Source of the DNA: Lentzea kentuckyensis
GTDB taxonomy: Bacteria > Actinomycetota > Actinomycetes > Mycobacteriales > Pseudonocardiaceae
Direction of reading: 5' to 3'
Assembly (NCBI RefSeq): GCF_002150765.1
Contig: NZ_MUYM01000015.1
Coordinates: forward strand, 1-64,000
Length of the DNA: 64,000 nt
Shown: positions 24,262-32,313 of the stretch, one piece after another
Numbering within the stretch: the stretch's first letter is position 1
How the letters are laid out: every line of letters begins with the position of its first letter
Notes under the pieces: model-generated
Database searches by the model: none
Told to the model about the DNA's origin: nothing
Seen by the model: only the letters and a program-made list of their open reading frames with translations
Translations under genes and position numbers: made by a program

Positions 24262-24741
24262 TCAGAGCCGTCGCTGCCAGCGGACCTCGCCGTCGTGCAG
24301 TTCGCCGGTGGAGGTCAGTCCGGCGGAGGCGGCGACGGCGGCGGACGCGTGGTGCTCTGGGTGGACGTGCGCCACGACCGTGTGCACCGGCTGGGTGCCG
24401 AGCCAGCCGACCAGACCTCCTGCGGCCTCACCCGCGATACCGCGGCCCTGCCACGGCGTGCCGACGACCCACGCGATCTCGGCGACCTCGTCGGCGATCG
24501 TCGCCTGGACGGTGCCGACGAGGCAGTTCTCGTCGCGGAGGTGGATCACCCAGTTCAGCCAGCGCTGGGCCGGGTCGGGTGAGCCCGCGGCCAGCCGTTC
24601 GTAGCGGGCTCGGAGGGCGGCCGGGTCGAGCGGGGTGCCGCCGATGAACGTGTGCAGCGCCGGGTCGGACAGGACCTCGGCCATCTCCGCGGCGTGCTCG
24701 GGCCGGAGCGGGAGCAGGTCCAGCCGGTCGGTGCCGATCAT
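24262..24741 (-). CDS. GNAT-family N-acetyltransferase
   Basis: A 159-residue GNAT of the RimJ/ribosomal-protein-acetylase-like type. 'TDRLDLLPLRPEHAAEMAEV' opens the fold, 'EIAWVVGTPWQGRGIAGEAA' contains the acetyl-CoA pyrophosphate loop (Q/RxxGxG/A), and 'VVAHVHPEHHASAAVAASAG' and 'STGELHDGE' complete it. Substrate unknown. ATG 24741 overlaps the stop of the small upstream gene (ATGA). Confidence 0.85.
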   Translation of the reverse strand: MIGTDRLDLLPLRPEHAAEMAEVLSDPALHTFIGGTPLDPAALRARYERLAAGSPDPAQRWLNWVIHLRDENCLVGTVQATIADEVAEIAWVVGTPWQGRGIAGEAAGGLVGWLGTQPVHTVVAHVHPEHHASAAVAASAGLTSTGELHDGEVRWQRRL

Positions 24742-24899
24742 CGGACGTGGCGGTGCGGGAGGGCCACGACGAGGCCGTCGTGCAGCTCCCTGCCGAGGTC
24801 GCTGTGGTCGTCCGGCGTCAGGTGCTCGGCCATGTCCTCGGTGAACTCCTCCAGCTCGGTCCTCGACCGGCTCTTCAACGCCCTCTTCAGCGCCGCCAC
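24738..24899 (-). CDS. Small acidic protein coupled to GNAT gene
   Basis: A 53-residue frame from GTG 24899 with nearly 100% GC at third codon positions. The sequence is helical and charged ('LKSRSRTELEEFTEDMAEHL', then 'TPDDHSDLGRELHDGL'). I recognise no family. Its stop overlaps the acetyltransferase start, suggesting coupling. The adjacent 24845-25003 on the + strand also reads as clean coding sequence but has no start codon, so this spot may have been rearranged. Confidence 0.5.
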   Translation of the reverse strand: MAALKRALKSRSRTELEEFTEDMAEHLTPDDHSDLGRELHDGLVVALPHRHVR

Positions 24900-25001
24900 G
24901 TCCGACGACGCCGTTCGACGCGCTGACGGCGGCGCTCGGCGGTGCACTCGGCCTGTCCGGCCGGGAGCACGTCGAGGCCGCCGTCAACGCGCAGCTCGAT
25001 T

Positions 25002-25016
25002 GATATATCGGATATC
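25002..25016. other. GATATATC-GGATATC site
   Basis: GATATATC (25002-25009) followed by GATATC (25011-25016), the latter overlapping the RNase D stop codon. It is the same rare palindrome as at 16596, 16703 and 23938 (inside the phosphotransferase gene). Confidence 0.5.
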
Positions 25017-26304
25017 AGCTGGCCGGCGGCGGTGCTGTCGCCGTCAGTGCCTTGGCCATCGCTTCGAGCGTGAGCTCGATCTGCCACGACCGGGCCCCGC
25101 CCTCGCGCAGCACGGCGGCCACGGATTCGGGGGAGAGATCCTCTGGCGGCTGCCAGCAGGTGCGGCGCACCAGGTCGGGCAGCAGGAGGTTCTCCACCGG
25201 CAGGGTGTTGGCCTCGGCGATCGTGGCCAGACCGGTGCGGGCCGCGGCCAGGCGGGCGGCGGCGTCCGGGTCCTTGTCCGCCCAGCGGTTGGGCGGGGGC
25301 GGGCCGTCGTGCTGGCCCGCGGGTTCCGGGAGGTCCGACTTGGCCAGCGCCGCTGCCTTGCGCAGGGCGTTCATCCAGACGCCGGACATGCGGCGCTGGG
25401 CTCGGCCGCGGAAGACCGGCAGCGAGAGCAGTTCGGCTTCTGAGGCCGGGTTGCGGGCGGCCGCCTCCATCAGGGCGGAGTCCGGGAGGACTCGGCCGGG
25501 GGCGATGTCGCGTTCACGGGCCACTGCGTCACGGGCTTCCCAGAGGGAGCGGACCAGGGCCAGTTGCCGCTGGTTGCGCACGCGGTGGATACCCGACGTG
25601 CGCCGCCAGGGGTCGGTACGGGGGCGCGGCAATGGCGCCGTCCGTACCGCCTCGAACTCCTCGAGCGCCCAGGCGAGTTTGCCCTGGCGCTCCAGCTCGG
25701 TTTCGAGAACGTCGCGCAGCTGCACGAGCAGCTCCACGTCCAGAGCGGCATACGTCAGCCAGTCGGCAGGAAGGGGGCGGCGCGACCAGTCGGCCGCGCC
25801 GTGCCCCTTCTCCAGCCGATAGCCGAGCAGTCGCTCGACCAGCGTGCCCAATGCCACGCGTTCGAACCCAGCCAGCCTGCCCGCCAGCTCGGTGTCGAAC
25901 AGCACGCCGGGTCGCAGCCCGAGTTCGGCGAGGCACGGCAGGTCCTGAGACGCCGCGTGCAACACCCACTCAGTGCCATCCAGCGCCCGCACCAGCGGGT
26001 CGAGCCGTCCGCCCAGGGCGATCGGGTCGACCAACCATGTGCCGGCGCCTTCCCGGCGCAGTTGCACCAGATAGGCACGCTGTGAGTAGCGGTAGCCCGA
26101 GGCTCGCTCGGTATCCACCGCGACCGGGCCCTTCGCCCCGGCGAGCGCGTCAGCGGCTCGCCGGAGCGCAGCAGGATCGGCGACCACGGGCGGGACCCCA
26201 TCAGCAGGTTCCGTCAGCGGTACCGGATCTGGTCCGGTTGGTGCGGTTGGCTCGTCGGCGGGTACATCCACAGCGGATGACCCTACGACGATCGCACCAC
26301 TCAC
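25015..26304 (-). CDS. rnd: Ribonuclease D (3'-5' exonuclease with HRDC)
   Basis: A 429-residue DEDD-type exoribonuclease involved in 3' maturation of stable RNA. Exo I: 'GPVAVDTERASGYRYSQRA' (D-E); Exo II: 'WVLHAASQDLPCLAELG'; Exo III: 'LTYAALDVELLVQLRD' (Y, D). The HRDC domain is at ~225-310 ('LWEARDAVARERDIAPGRVL', 'DSALMEAAARNP'). The first ~45 residues are a Pro/Asp/Thr-rich linker. GTG 26304. It is followed upstream by the LuxR response regulator on the same strand. Confidence 0.92.
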   Translation of the reverse strand: MSGAIVVGSSAVDVPADEPTAPTGPDPVPLTEPADGVPPVVADPAALRRAADALAGAKGPVAVDTERASGYRYSQRAYLVQLRREGAGTWLVDPIALGGRLDPLVRALDGTEWVLHAASQDLPCLAELGLRPGVLFDTELAGRLAGFERVALGTLVERLLGYRLEKGHGAADWSRRPLPADWLTYAALDVELLVQLRDVLETELERQGKLAWALEEFEAVRTAPLPRPRTDPWRRTSGIHRVRNQRQLALVRSLWEARDAVARERDIAPGRVLPDSALMEAAARNPASEAELLSLPVFRGRAQRRMSGVWMNALRKAAALAKSDLPEPAGQHDGPPPPNRWADKDPDAAARLAAARTGLATIAEANTLPVENLLLPDLVRRTCWQPPEDLSPESVAAVLREGGARSWQIELTLEAMAKALTATAPPPAS

Positions 26305-26341
26305 AGGTGTTCTCGGCCGGTTCAGTGCTTCAAACCGGTAT

Positions 26342-27058
26342 CTAACGGATCACGCCGGCACGCATGGCCAGCGCGACCATCTGAGCGCGATCCCCGGTGC
26401 CCAGCTTCCGGCCGATCCGCGACAGGTGAGACTTCACCGTCAACGCGGACAGGCTCAGAGCCTCGCCGATTTCCTTGTTGCTCTGGCCATCGGCGACCAG
26501 CTGGAGCACCTCGACCTCACGCGCGGAGAGTTCCCGCGGCGTGTTGTCGGTGCCCGGCACCCGAGTACCCGCTGCGAGTACTGGTGCCACGCTCGGATCT
26601 GCGTAAACGCCGCCATCGAGAACCCGGCGCACCCCGTCGGTGACCACCATCGGAGAGGCGGACTTCAGGAGGTACGCCTGGGCGCCCGCCTGGAAGGCCG
26701 ACCTGACCGCGTAGGGGTCGTCGGAGGATGCGAGGACCACGATGCGGGGCCAGCCCTGGGCACGGAGTTCCGTGACCAGGTCGATGCCGGTGCCATCCGG
26801 CAGGCCCAGATCGAGGATCGCGAGGTCGCACGGTCCGGTTGCAAGTGCCCGCGCCCGAGCCTCTGCCACCGATGCGGCCTCATGCACTGTCCCGGCTCCC
26901 ATTTGGGTGAGCCGAGCTGATATCGCCTCCCTCAGCAGTGGGTGGTCGTCGACCACCAGCACTGAAAAAAGCTCTTCCCGCGGGTGCGGGACCATGTTCG
27001 CCGGCAACGAGCCGGCTGGCGTGGTACGAACGGCCTGACCTAAGCCGACGGCAGCCAC
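26342..27058 (-). CDS. LuxR/NarL-family response regulator
   Basis: A 238-residue two-domain regulator. Receiver at ~25-140: 'VLVVDDHPLLREAI', phospho-acceptor Asp in 'DLAILDLGLPDGTGID', then 'IVVLASSDDPYAV' and 'AQAYLLKSAS' (conserved Lys). C-terminal LuxR HTH: 'ELSAREVEVLQLVADGQSNK', 'EIGEALSLSALTVKSHLSRI'. No partner kinase is encoded nearby, so it is an orphan. GTG 27058 follows GGAGG at good spacing. The first ~20 residues are an extension before the receiver. Confidence 0.9.
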   Translation of the reverse strand: MAAVGLGQAVRTTPAGSLPANMVPHPREELFSVLVVDDHPLLREAISARLTQMGAGTVHEAASVAEARARALATGPCDLAILDLGLPDGTGIDLVTELRAQGWPRIVVLASSDDPYAVRSAFQAGAQAYLLKSASPMVVTDGVRRVLDGGVYADPSVAPVLAAGTRVPGTDNTPRELSAREVEVLQLVADGQSNKEIGEALSLSALTVKSHLSRIGRKLGTGDRAQMVALAMRAGVIR

Positions 27059-27313
27059 GTCACTACCTCCCTGGAGTCGGTCGTGCCCCCCGACCGGCAC
27101 CGGAGACTTTCGTCCAATCAGCCGCGCCACTGATCGACCGAAAGTGGTGTCGTCTGGGGCAGCGTAGCCGCCCATGCGGGTCTACGGGACGATCAATCGG
27201 GTATCTATCCCTATTGAGTTGTGACAGATGGCCTCATGTGTCACACGATTGGATGACAACTAGATAGGGGGTGTAACGCGGACCCCTCTCGGAGCGACAT
27301 CTAGGAGTTGGTT
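27059..27313. promoter_or_regulatory. Divergent promoter region
   Basis: 255 bp between the divergent regulator and dipeptidase genes, AT-richer than average. It contains TGTGACA (27220-27226) and TGTCACA (27239-27245), 7-bp arms of an inverted repeat, followed by CTAGATAGGGGG. The regulator's target or its own promoter may lie here. No gene is seen. Confidence 0.45.
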
Positions 27314-28456
27314 GTGTCGAGCAGTTCTGGTCACGAGCGAGCGCGGGCATTGCTCCAGCGTGTGCCCCTCGTCGACGGCCACAACGATCTTCCGTGGGCT
27401 CTGCGCGAGTTCGGCGAGGGAACTGGCGAGGACGTCTACACGACGGCCGCCAAGATCGATCTCACGGAACGTCATCCCAGCCTGCACACCGACATCGTGA
27501 AAATGCGCGAGGGCGGCTTGGGGATGCAGTTCTGGTCCGTCTGGATTCCCGGCAGGCTCGCCGGCGACGGAGCCGTCACGGCGGTGCTGGAGCAGGTCGA
27601 ACTGGTCTACGAACTGGCCGGCCGGTACTCCGATCACCTCGCCATCGCGACCACCGCCGCGGAGGCTGAAAAAGTTTTCGCGTCCGGGCGTGTCGCGTCC
27701 CTCCTGGGGGCGGAGGGCGGACATTCCATCAACTCTTCACTCGGTGTTCTGCGGGCCCTGCGCCGGCTGGGCGTCCGCTACATGACGCTCACCCACAACG
27801 ACAACACGCCGTGGGCCGACAGTGCCACTGACCAGCCGGAACACGGCGGCCTCACCGAGTTCGGCCGCGACGTCGTGCGCGAGATGAACCGGATCGGCAT
27901 GCTCGTCGACCTGAGCCACGTCGCGCCCAGCACGATGCACGCGGCGCTCGACACGAGCGTCAAGCCCGTCATCTTCAGCCACTCGTCGTGCCGCCACGTC
28001 GCGGACCATCCGCGCAACATCCCGGACGACGTTCTGGTCAAACTGAGGGCCAACGGCGGTGTGGCCATGATCACATTCGTTCCGGACTTCGTGTCACCGC
28101 GTGTCGCTGAATGGGACGCAGCCCTTCGTGACGCGATGACCTCCGCCGGCGCGAGCCATGCCGACATGGGGGAGCGCAAGACGTTCAGCGAGAAGTGGTC
28201 GGTGGACAACCCGAAGCCGGGCGCCACTCTCGACGACGTCGTCAAGCACGTCGAGCACGCGCGTGAGGTCGTCGGCATCGACCACATCGGTCTCGGTGGC
28301 GACTACGACGGCGTGAAGTCGCTCCCGCGGGGGCTCGAGGACGTCTCGACCTACCCGAACCTCATCGGCGCGCTGCTCGACAGGGGCTGGTCCGAGGACG
28401 ACTGCGCGAAGCTCGCGGGCGCGAACATCCTGCGCGTCCTCGACGAGGCCGACTGA
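27314..28456 (+). CDS. Membrane-dipeptidase family (M19) dipeptidase
   Basis: A 380-residue zinc dipeptidase of the amidohydrolase barrel. Metal ligands are in 'LVDGHNDLPWALREF' (HxD), 'LLGAEGGHSI' (Glu), 'KPVIFSHSSCRHVADHPRNI' (His) and 'GLGGDYDGV' (Asp). 'MTLTHNDNTPWADSA' is also typical. It hydrolyses dipeptides, possibly including L-D or dehydro-dipeptides. No signal peptide is seen, so it is cytoplasmic. GTG 27314 follows AGGAG at 6 nt. The divergent response regulator may control it. Confidence 0.92.
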   Translation: MSSSSGHERARALLQRVPLVDGHNDLPWALREFGEGTGEDVYTTAAKIDLTERHPSLHTDIVKMREGGLGMQFWSVWIPGRLAGDGAVTAVLEQVELVYELAGRYSDHLAIATTAAEAEKVFASGRVASLLGAEGGHSINSSLGVLRALRRLGVRYMTLTHNDNTPWADSATDQPEHGGLTEFGRDVVREMNRIGMLVDLSHVAPSTMHAALDTSVKPVIFSHSSCRHVADHPRNIPDDVLVKLRANGGVAMITFVPDFVSPRVAEWDAALRDAMTSAGASHADMGERKTFSEKWSVDNPKPGATLDDVVKHVEHAREVVGIDHIGLGGDYDGVKSLPRGLEDVSTYPNLIGALLDRGWSEDDCAKLAGANILRVLDEAD

Positions 28457-28463
28457 GGCCCCG

Positions 28464-29012
28464 CTAAGGCTGGCGCTGTCCGAACATGGTGACGCCGACC
28501 GGCGGCAGCCCCACGGCTGTCGCCATCAGCTCGTAGAACGCGGTGCCGTGCTCGGCGAGTTCTCCGTCGAGCGCGGTCCACGACGCGCGCAGCTCCAGAT
28601 CATCCGTGCGAGCCGGTCCCGCGATGTCGCCGAACCGCGCCGACGACGTCTGCGTCACGGTGCCGCCCAGCGCGGTGAACCCGGCCCCGGACTGCTCCAG
28701 CGCCTCGGTCAGCCACGACCACCCGACCTCGGGCAACAGGGGGTCCGACGCGAGCTCGTGGTCCAGTTCGACGCGCACGTACGCCACAACGCGCAGGACA
28801 CCGCCCCACGCCTCGTCGCCGTCCGGGTCGTGCAGCAGCACGAGCCTCCCGGTCGACAGCTCGTCCGACGGGCCGGTGACCTCCGCCGTCAGCGCGTACG
28901 CCCACGGAGCGAGCCGCTGCGGTGGGCGAACTTCGGTGAGTTCGATCTCGGGCCTGTGGCGAACCGACTTGAGCGTCCCCACCGCCCGGCGGAAGATTTC
29001 CGGCTCGGTCAC
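28464..29012 (-). CDS. DUF3000 family protein
   Basis: A 182-residue actinobacterial protein of the DUF3000 family, function unknown. Landmarks: 'EPEIFRRAVGTLKSV', 'PQRLAPWAYALTAEV', 'TGRLVLLHDPDGDEAWGG', 'RVVAYVRVELD', 'SWLTEALEQSGA' and 'ELRASWTALDGELAEHGTAF'. It is usually found beside hemE in actinobacteria, as here (divergent, 72 bp apart). GTG 29012 is chosen at the conserved N-terminus. Convergent with the dipeptidase 8 bp away. Confidence 0.85.
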   Translation of the reverse strand: MTEPEIFRRAVGTLKSVRHRPEIELTEVRPPQRLAPWAYALTAEVTGPSDELSTGRLVLLHDPDGDEAWGGVLRVVAYVRVELDHELASDPLLPEVGWSWLTEALEQSGAGFTALGGTVTQTSSARFGDIAGPARTDDLELRASWTALDGELAEHGTAFYELMATAVGLPPVGVTMFGQRQP

Positions 29013-29084
29013 ACAACTGACTGTATGCCTCGCAAACCGACCGAGTGACGGCGGCACGCCGGGGCGTGGGACCATGAAAGCGAT

Positions 29085-30119
29085 ATGAGCGCACAAGTTC
29101 CCCTCCTCGTGGCCGCAAGTGGCGGCACCCCGTCGCACACCCCTGTCTGGTTCATGAGGCAGGCGGGACGGTCGTTGCCCGAGTACCGGGCACTTCGCCA
29201 GGGCACCGCGATGCTCGACGCCTGCATGGACCCGCAGATGGTCTGCGAGATCACCATGCAGCCGATCCGGCGGCACGGCGTCGACGGCGCGATCCTCTTC
29301 TCCGACATCGTGGTGCCTCTCAAGGCGGCCGGTGTCGACCTCGACATCGTCGCGGGCACCGGTCCCGTGGTCGCGAACCCGGTCCGGACGCTCGACGACG
29401 TGAAAGCGCTCCCCGAGCTGCACGCCGAGCAGGTCCAGCCGGTCGCGGACGCCATCGGGTTGCTGCTCAAGGAACTGCCGGCCGAGGTCGCCCTGATCGG
29501 GTTCGCCGGCGCGCCGTTCACGCTCGCCTCCTACCTCGTCGAGGGCGGGCCGAGCAAGAACCACGAGCGCACCAAGGCGCTCATGCACGGCAACCCCGAG
29601 CTGTGGCACGCGCTGCTCGCCAAGATCGCGGACGTCACGGCGGCGTTCCTGCACGCGCAGCTCGACGCGGGCGTGCAGGCGGTCCAGCTGTTCGACTCGT
29701 GGGCTGGCGCGCTGTCCGAGCGCGACTACCGCGAGTTCGTGCTGCCGCACTCGAAGCGCGTGCTCGAGACGATCTCCACCGTGCCGCGCATCCACTTCGG
29801 CGTCGGCACCGGTGAGCTGCTGCCCGCCATGCGCGAGGCCGGCGCGGACGTCGTCGGCGTCGACTGGCGGATCCCGCTGGACGTCGCGGTCGAGCGCCTC
29901 GAGCAGGCCGCTCCGGAACTGCCGAAGCCGGTCGTGCAGGGCAACCTCGACCCGGCGTTGTTCTTCGCGGGCTTCGACGCCGTCGAACGCGAGGTGCGCC
30001 GCATCCACGCCGAGGGCAAGGCCGCCGCCGGCCACATCTTCAACCTCGGCCACGGCGTGCTCCCCGACACCGATCCGGAGATCATCACCCGGACCGTCGA
30101 ACTGATCCACAGCTTGTAA
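29085..30119 (+). CDS. hemE: Uroporphyrinogen decarboxylase
   Basis: A 344-residue enzyme converting uroporphyrinogen III to coproporphyrinogen III. Substrate-binding signature '[20 protein letters not shown]' near residues 19-38; '[15 protein letters not shown]' has the catalytic Asp region; '[17 protein letters not shown]'; '[15 protein letters not shown]'; '[14 protein letters not shown]'. Its TAATG stop/start overlaps hemY, making a hemE-hemY-hemQ haem operon. Confidence 0.96.
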   Translation: MSAQVPLLVAASGGTPSHTPVWFMRQAGRSLPEYRALRQGTAMLDACMDPQMVCEITMQPIRRHGVDGAILFSDIVVPLKAAGVDLDIVAGTGPVVANPVRTLDDVKALPELHAEQVQPVADAIGLLLKELPAEVALIGFAGAPFTLASYLVEGGPSKNHERTKALMHGNPELWHALLAKIADVTAAFLHAQLDAGVQAVQLFDSWAGALSERDYREFVLPHSKRVLETISTVPRIHFGVGTGELLPAMREAGADVVGVDWRIPLDVAVERLEQAAPELPKPVVQGNLDPALFFAGFDAVEREVRRIHAEGKAAAGHIFNLGHGVLPDTDPEIITRTVELIHSL

Positions 30120-31546
30120 TGCACGCAAGAGCGCCGCATGTCGCCGTCGTCGGGGGAGGTATCTCCGGCCTGGCCGCCGCGCACCGGTTGCGGATGCTGC
30201 TCGGCCCGGCGGCCAGGATCACGGTGATCGAGCAGTCCGACCGCCTCGGCGGCAAGCTGCGCACCATCGAACTCGGTGGCGTGCGCTTCGACGTGGGCGC
30301 GGAGGCGTTCCTGCATCGCAAGCCCGAGGCGCAGGAGCTGATCGCCGAGGTCGGGCTGCAGGACCACGTCGTGCACCCGACGGGGGCGAAGGCGAGCGTC
30401 CACGCGGCCAGGCGCACGCACCAGCTGCCCGCGCACACGTTCATGGGCGTTCCGGCGAGCGTCGAGACCGTGCGGCACATGCTGTCGTCCGAGGGCGCGC
30501 TGCGGGTCGAGATGGAACCGACGCTGCCGCCGATCGAGCTCAGGGGTGGCGACGTCGCCGTCGGCGCGCTCGTGAAGGACAGGTTCGGCCCGGAGGTCGG
30601 CGACCGGCTGGTGAGCCCGCTGCTGGGCGGGGTCTACGCGGGCCGGGCGGACGAGCTGGGCCTGCGCGCCACGATGCCGCAGATCGCGACGCTGCTGGAC
30701 AAGGGCGTCGGCTCGTTGCTCGCGGCCGCCGCGATGATGATGCCCGCGCCGCCGCAGCCCCGTGCCGCGCGCCCGCCGGTGTTCGCGTCGCTGAGCAGCG
30801 GCGTCCAGACGCTGGTCGACCGGCTCGCCGAGGTCGCGAAGCCGGAGGTCCGGCTGGGCCTGCCGGTCCGCGTGCTGTCGTGGCAGGGCGACGGCTGGCG
30901 GCTGGAGATCGGCTCGGCCGCGACCCCGGAGTACCTGGAGTGCGACGGTGTCGTGCTCGCGGTCCCTGCCCCGTCCGCGCGCAAGCTGCTGTCCGAGATC
31001 GCGCCGCAGGTGTCCGCCGCGTACGGCAAGGTCGAGGTCGCCTCGATGGCCGTGGTCGCGCTGGCGCTGCCGCCGGGCACCGTGCTGCCGGACCGCTCCG
31101 GCGTCCTGATCGCGGAGGGGGAGCGGTACAGCGACCGCATCACCCCGTTCACCGCCAAGGCGTTCACGTTCTCCAGCCGCAAGTGGTCCCACTACGGCGG
31201 ACCGGTCGTGCTGCGCGGTTCGGTCGGCAGGCACGGCGAGACGGCGCTGCTGCAGCGCAGCGACGCCGACCTGGTCAAAGCCGTGCGCAACGACCTGCAC
31301 GAACTGACCGGCGTCACGGCGGCGCCCATCGACTACGTGGTGCAACGCTGGGGCGGCGGGCTGCCGCAGTACGGCGTCGGGCACGTCGACCTGGTCGACA
31401 CGATCGAGCGGGGCATCGCCGACGTACCGGGCCTCGCCGTGGCGGGCGCCACGCTGCACGGCGTCGGCGTACCCGCGTGCATCGCCACCGCGGACGCGGC
31501 CGCCGCCCGTGTCGCAGCACACCTGCTGGGCCGCGTTCGGCGTTGA
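30119..31546 (+). CDS. hemY: Coproporphyrinogen III/protoporphyrinogen oxidase
   Basis: A 475-residue FAD-dependent oxidase. '[18 protein letters not shown]' is the dinucleotide-binding motif, followed by '[17 protein letters not shown]'. The C-terminal FAD motif '[20 protein letters not shown]' is clear. In Gram-positives HemY (CgoX) makes coproporphyrin III, matching the presence of HemQ next door. ATG overlaps the hemE stop. Confidence 0.94.
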   Translation: MHARAPHVAVVGGGISGLAAAHRLRMLLGPAARITVIEQSDRLGGKLRTIELGGVRFDVGAEAFLHRKPEAQELIAEVGLQDHVVHPTGAKASVHAARRTHQLPAHTFMGVPASVETVRHMLSSEGALRVEMEPTLPPIELRGGDVAVGALVKDRFGPEVGDRLVSPLLGGVYAGRADELGLRATMPQIATLLDKGVGSLLAAAAMMMPAPPQPRAARPPVFASLSSGVQTLVDRLAEVAKPEVRLGLPVRVLSWQGDGWRLEIGSAATPEYLECDGVVLAVPAPSARKLLSEIAPQVSAAYGKVEVASMAVVALALPPGTVLPDRSGVLIAEGERYSDRITPFTAKAFTFSSRKWSHYGGPVVLRGSVGRHGETALLQRSDADLVKAVRNDLHELTGVTAAPIDYVVQRWGGGLPQYGVGHVDLVDTIERGIADVPGLAVAGATLHGVGVPACIATADAAAARVAAHLLGRVRR

Positions 31547-31569
31547 GCGGCCCGTGCCAAGATGGACGT

Positions 31570-32262
31570 ATGGCGCGCCTGAACTACAACGAGCTCAACG
31601 ACACCATCCGCTACACGATGTGGTCTGTGTTCCGGGTCGAACCCGGCAAGCTGCCGGAGGACCGTTCAGCGGCCGCGAACGAGACCCAGAGCTACCTGGA
31701 CGCGTTGGAGGGCAAGGGCGTCGTCGTCCGCGGCGTCTACGACCTGGCCGGTCTGCGGGCCGACGCGGACTTCATGATCTGGTGGCACGCCGAGGAGATC
31801 GAGCAGGTGCAGGCCGCCTACACGGGCTTCCGCCGCACCCCGCTCGGCAAGGTCTCCACGCCGGTCTGGTCGCAGGTCGCCCTGCACCGCCCGGCGGAGT
31901 TCAACCGCAGCCACATCCCCGCGTTCCTCGCGGGTGAGGAAGCGCGCAAGTACGTGTGCGTCTACCCGTTCGTGCGCTCCTACGAGTGGTACCTGCTGCC
32001 GGAGGAGGACCGCCGCAAGATGCTGGCGGACCACGGCAAGGAAGCCCGCGACTTCCCGGACGTGCGCGCGAACACCGTCGCGTCGTTCGCGCTGGGCGAC
32101 TACGAGTGGCTGCTCGCGTTCGAGGCGGACGAGCTGCACCGGATCGTCGACCTGATGCGTCACCTGCGTGGCACCGAAGCGCGGCTGCACGTGCGCGAGG
32201 AGATCCCGTTCTACACGGGCACGCGCATTCCGGCGGCCGAGCTCGTCACGAACCTGCCGTAG
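31570..32262 (+). CDS. hemQ: Coproheme decarboxylase (chlorite-dismutase family)
   Basis: A 230-residue HemQ/ChdC that oxidatively decarboxylates coproheme III to haem b. Family landmarks: '[15 protein letters not shown]', '[20 protein letters not shown]', '[18 protein letters not shown]' with the catalytic Tyr, '[14 protein letters not shown]' and '[20 protein letters not shown]'. The distal Arg of true chlorite dismutases is not evident. ATG 31570, 23 bp after hemY. Last gene of the haem operon, ended by a strong terminator. Confidence 0.95.
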   Translation: MARLNYNELNDTIRYTMWSVFRVEPGKLPEDRSAAANETQSYLDALEGKGVVVRGVYDLAGLRADADFMIWWHAEEIEQVQAAYTGFRRTPLGKVSTPVWSQVALHRPAEFNRSHIPAFLAGEEARKYVCVYPFVRSYEWYLLPEEDRRKMLADHGKEARDFPDVRANTVASFALGDYEWLLAFEADELHRIVDLMRHLRGTEARLHVREEIPFYTGTRIPAAELVTNLP

Positions 32263-32270
32263 CAACGAGA

Positions 32271-32302
32271 AAAAGGGCCGCCCCGTGGAGGGCGGCCCTT
32301 TT
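32271..32302. terminator. Bidirectional terminator after hemQ
   Basis: AAAAGGGCCGCCC (32271-32283) and GGGCGGCCCTTTT (32290-32302) form a perfect 13-bp stem with a 6-nt loop, with T-tracts on both strands. It separates the haem operon from the convergent subtilase gene. Confidence 0.93.
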
Positions 32303-32313
32303 CCGTCACTGCA

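Noticed and set aside
24845..25003. Plus-strand gene ending at 25003
   Set aside because: Clean composition but an in-frame stop at 24842 and no ATG/GTG/TTG afterwards, so not annotated as a gene.
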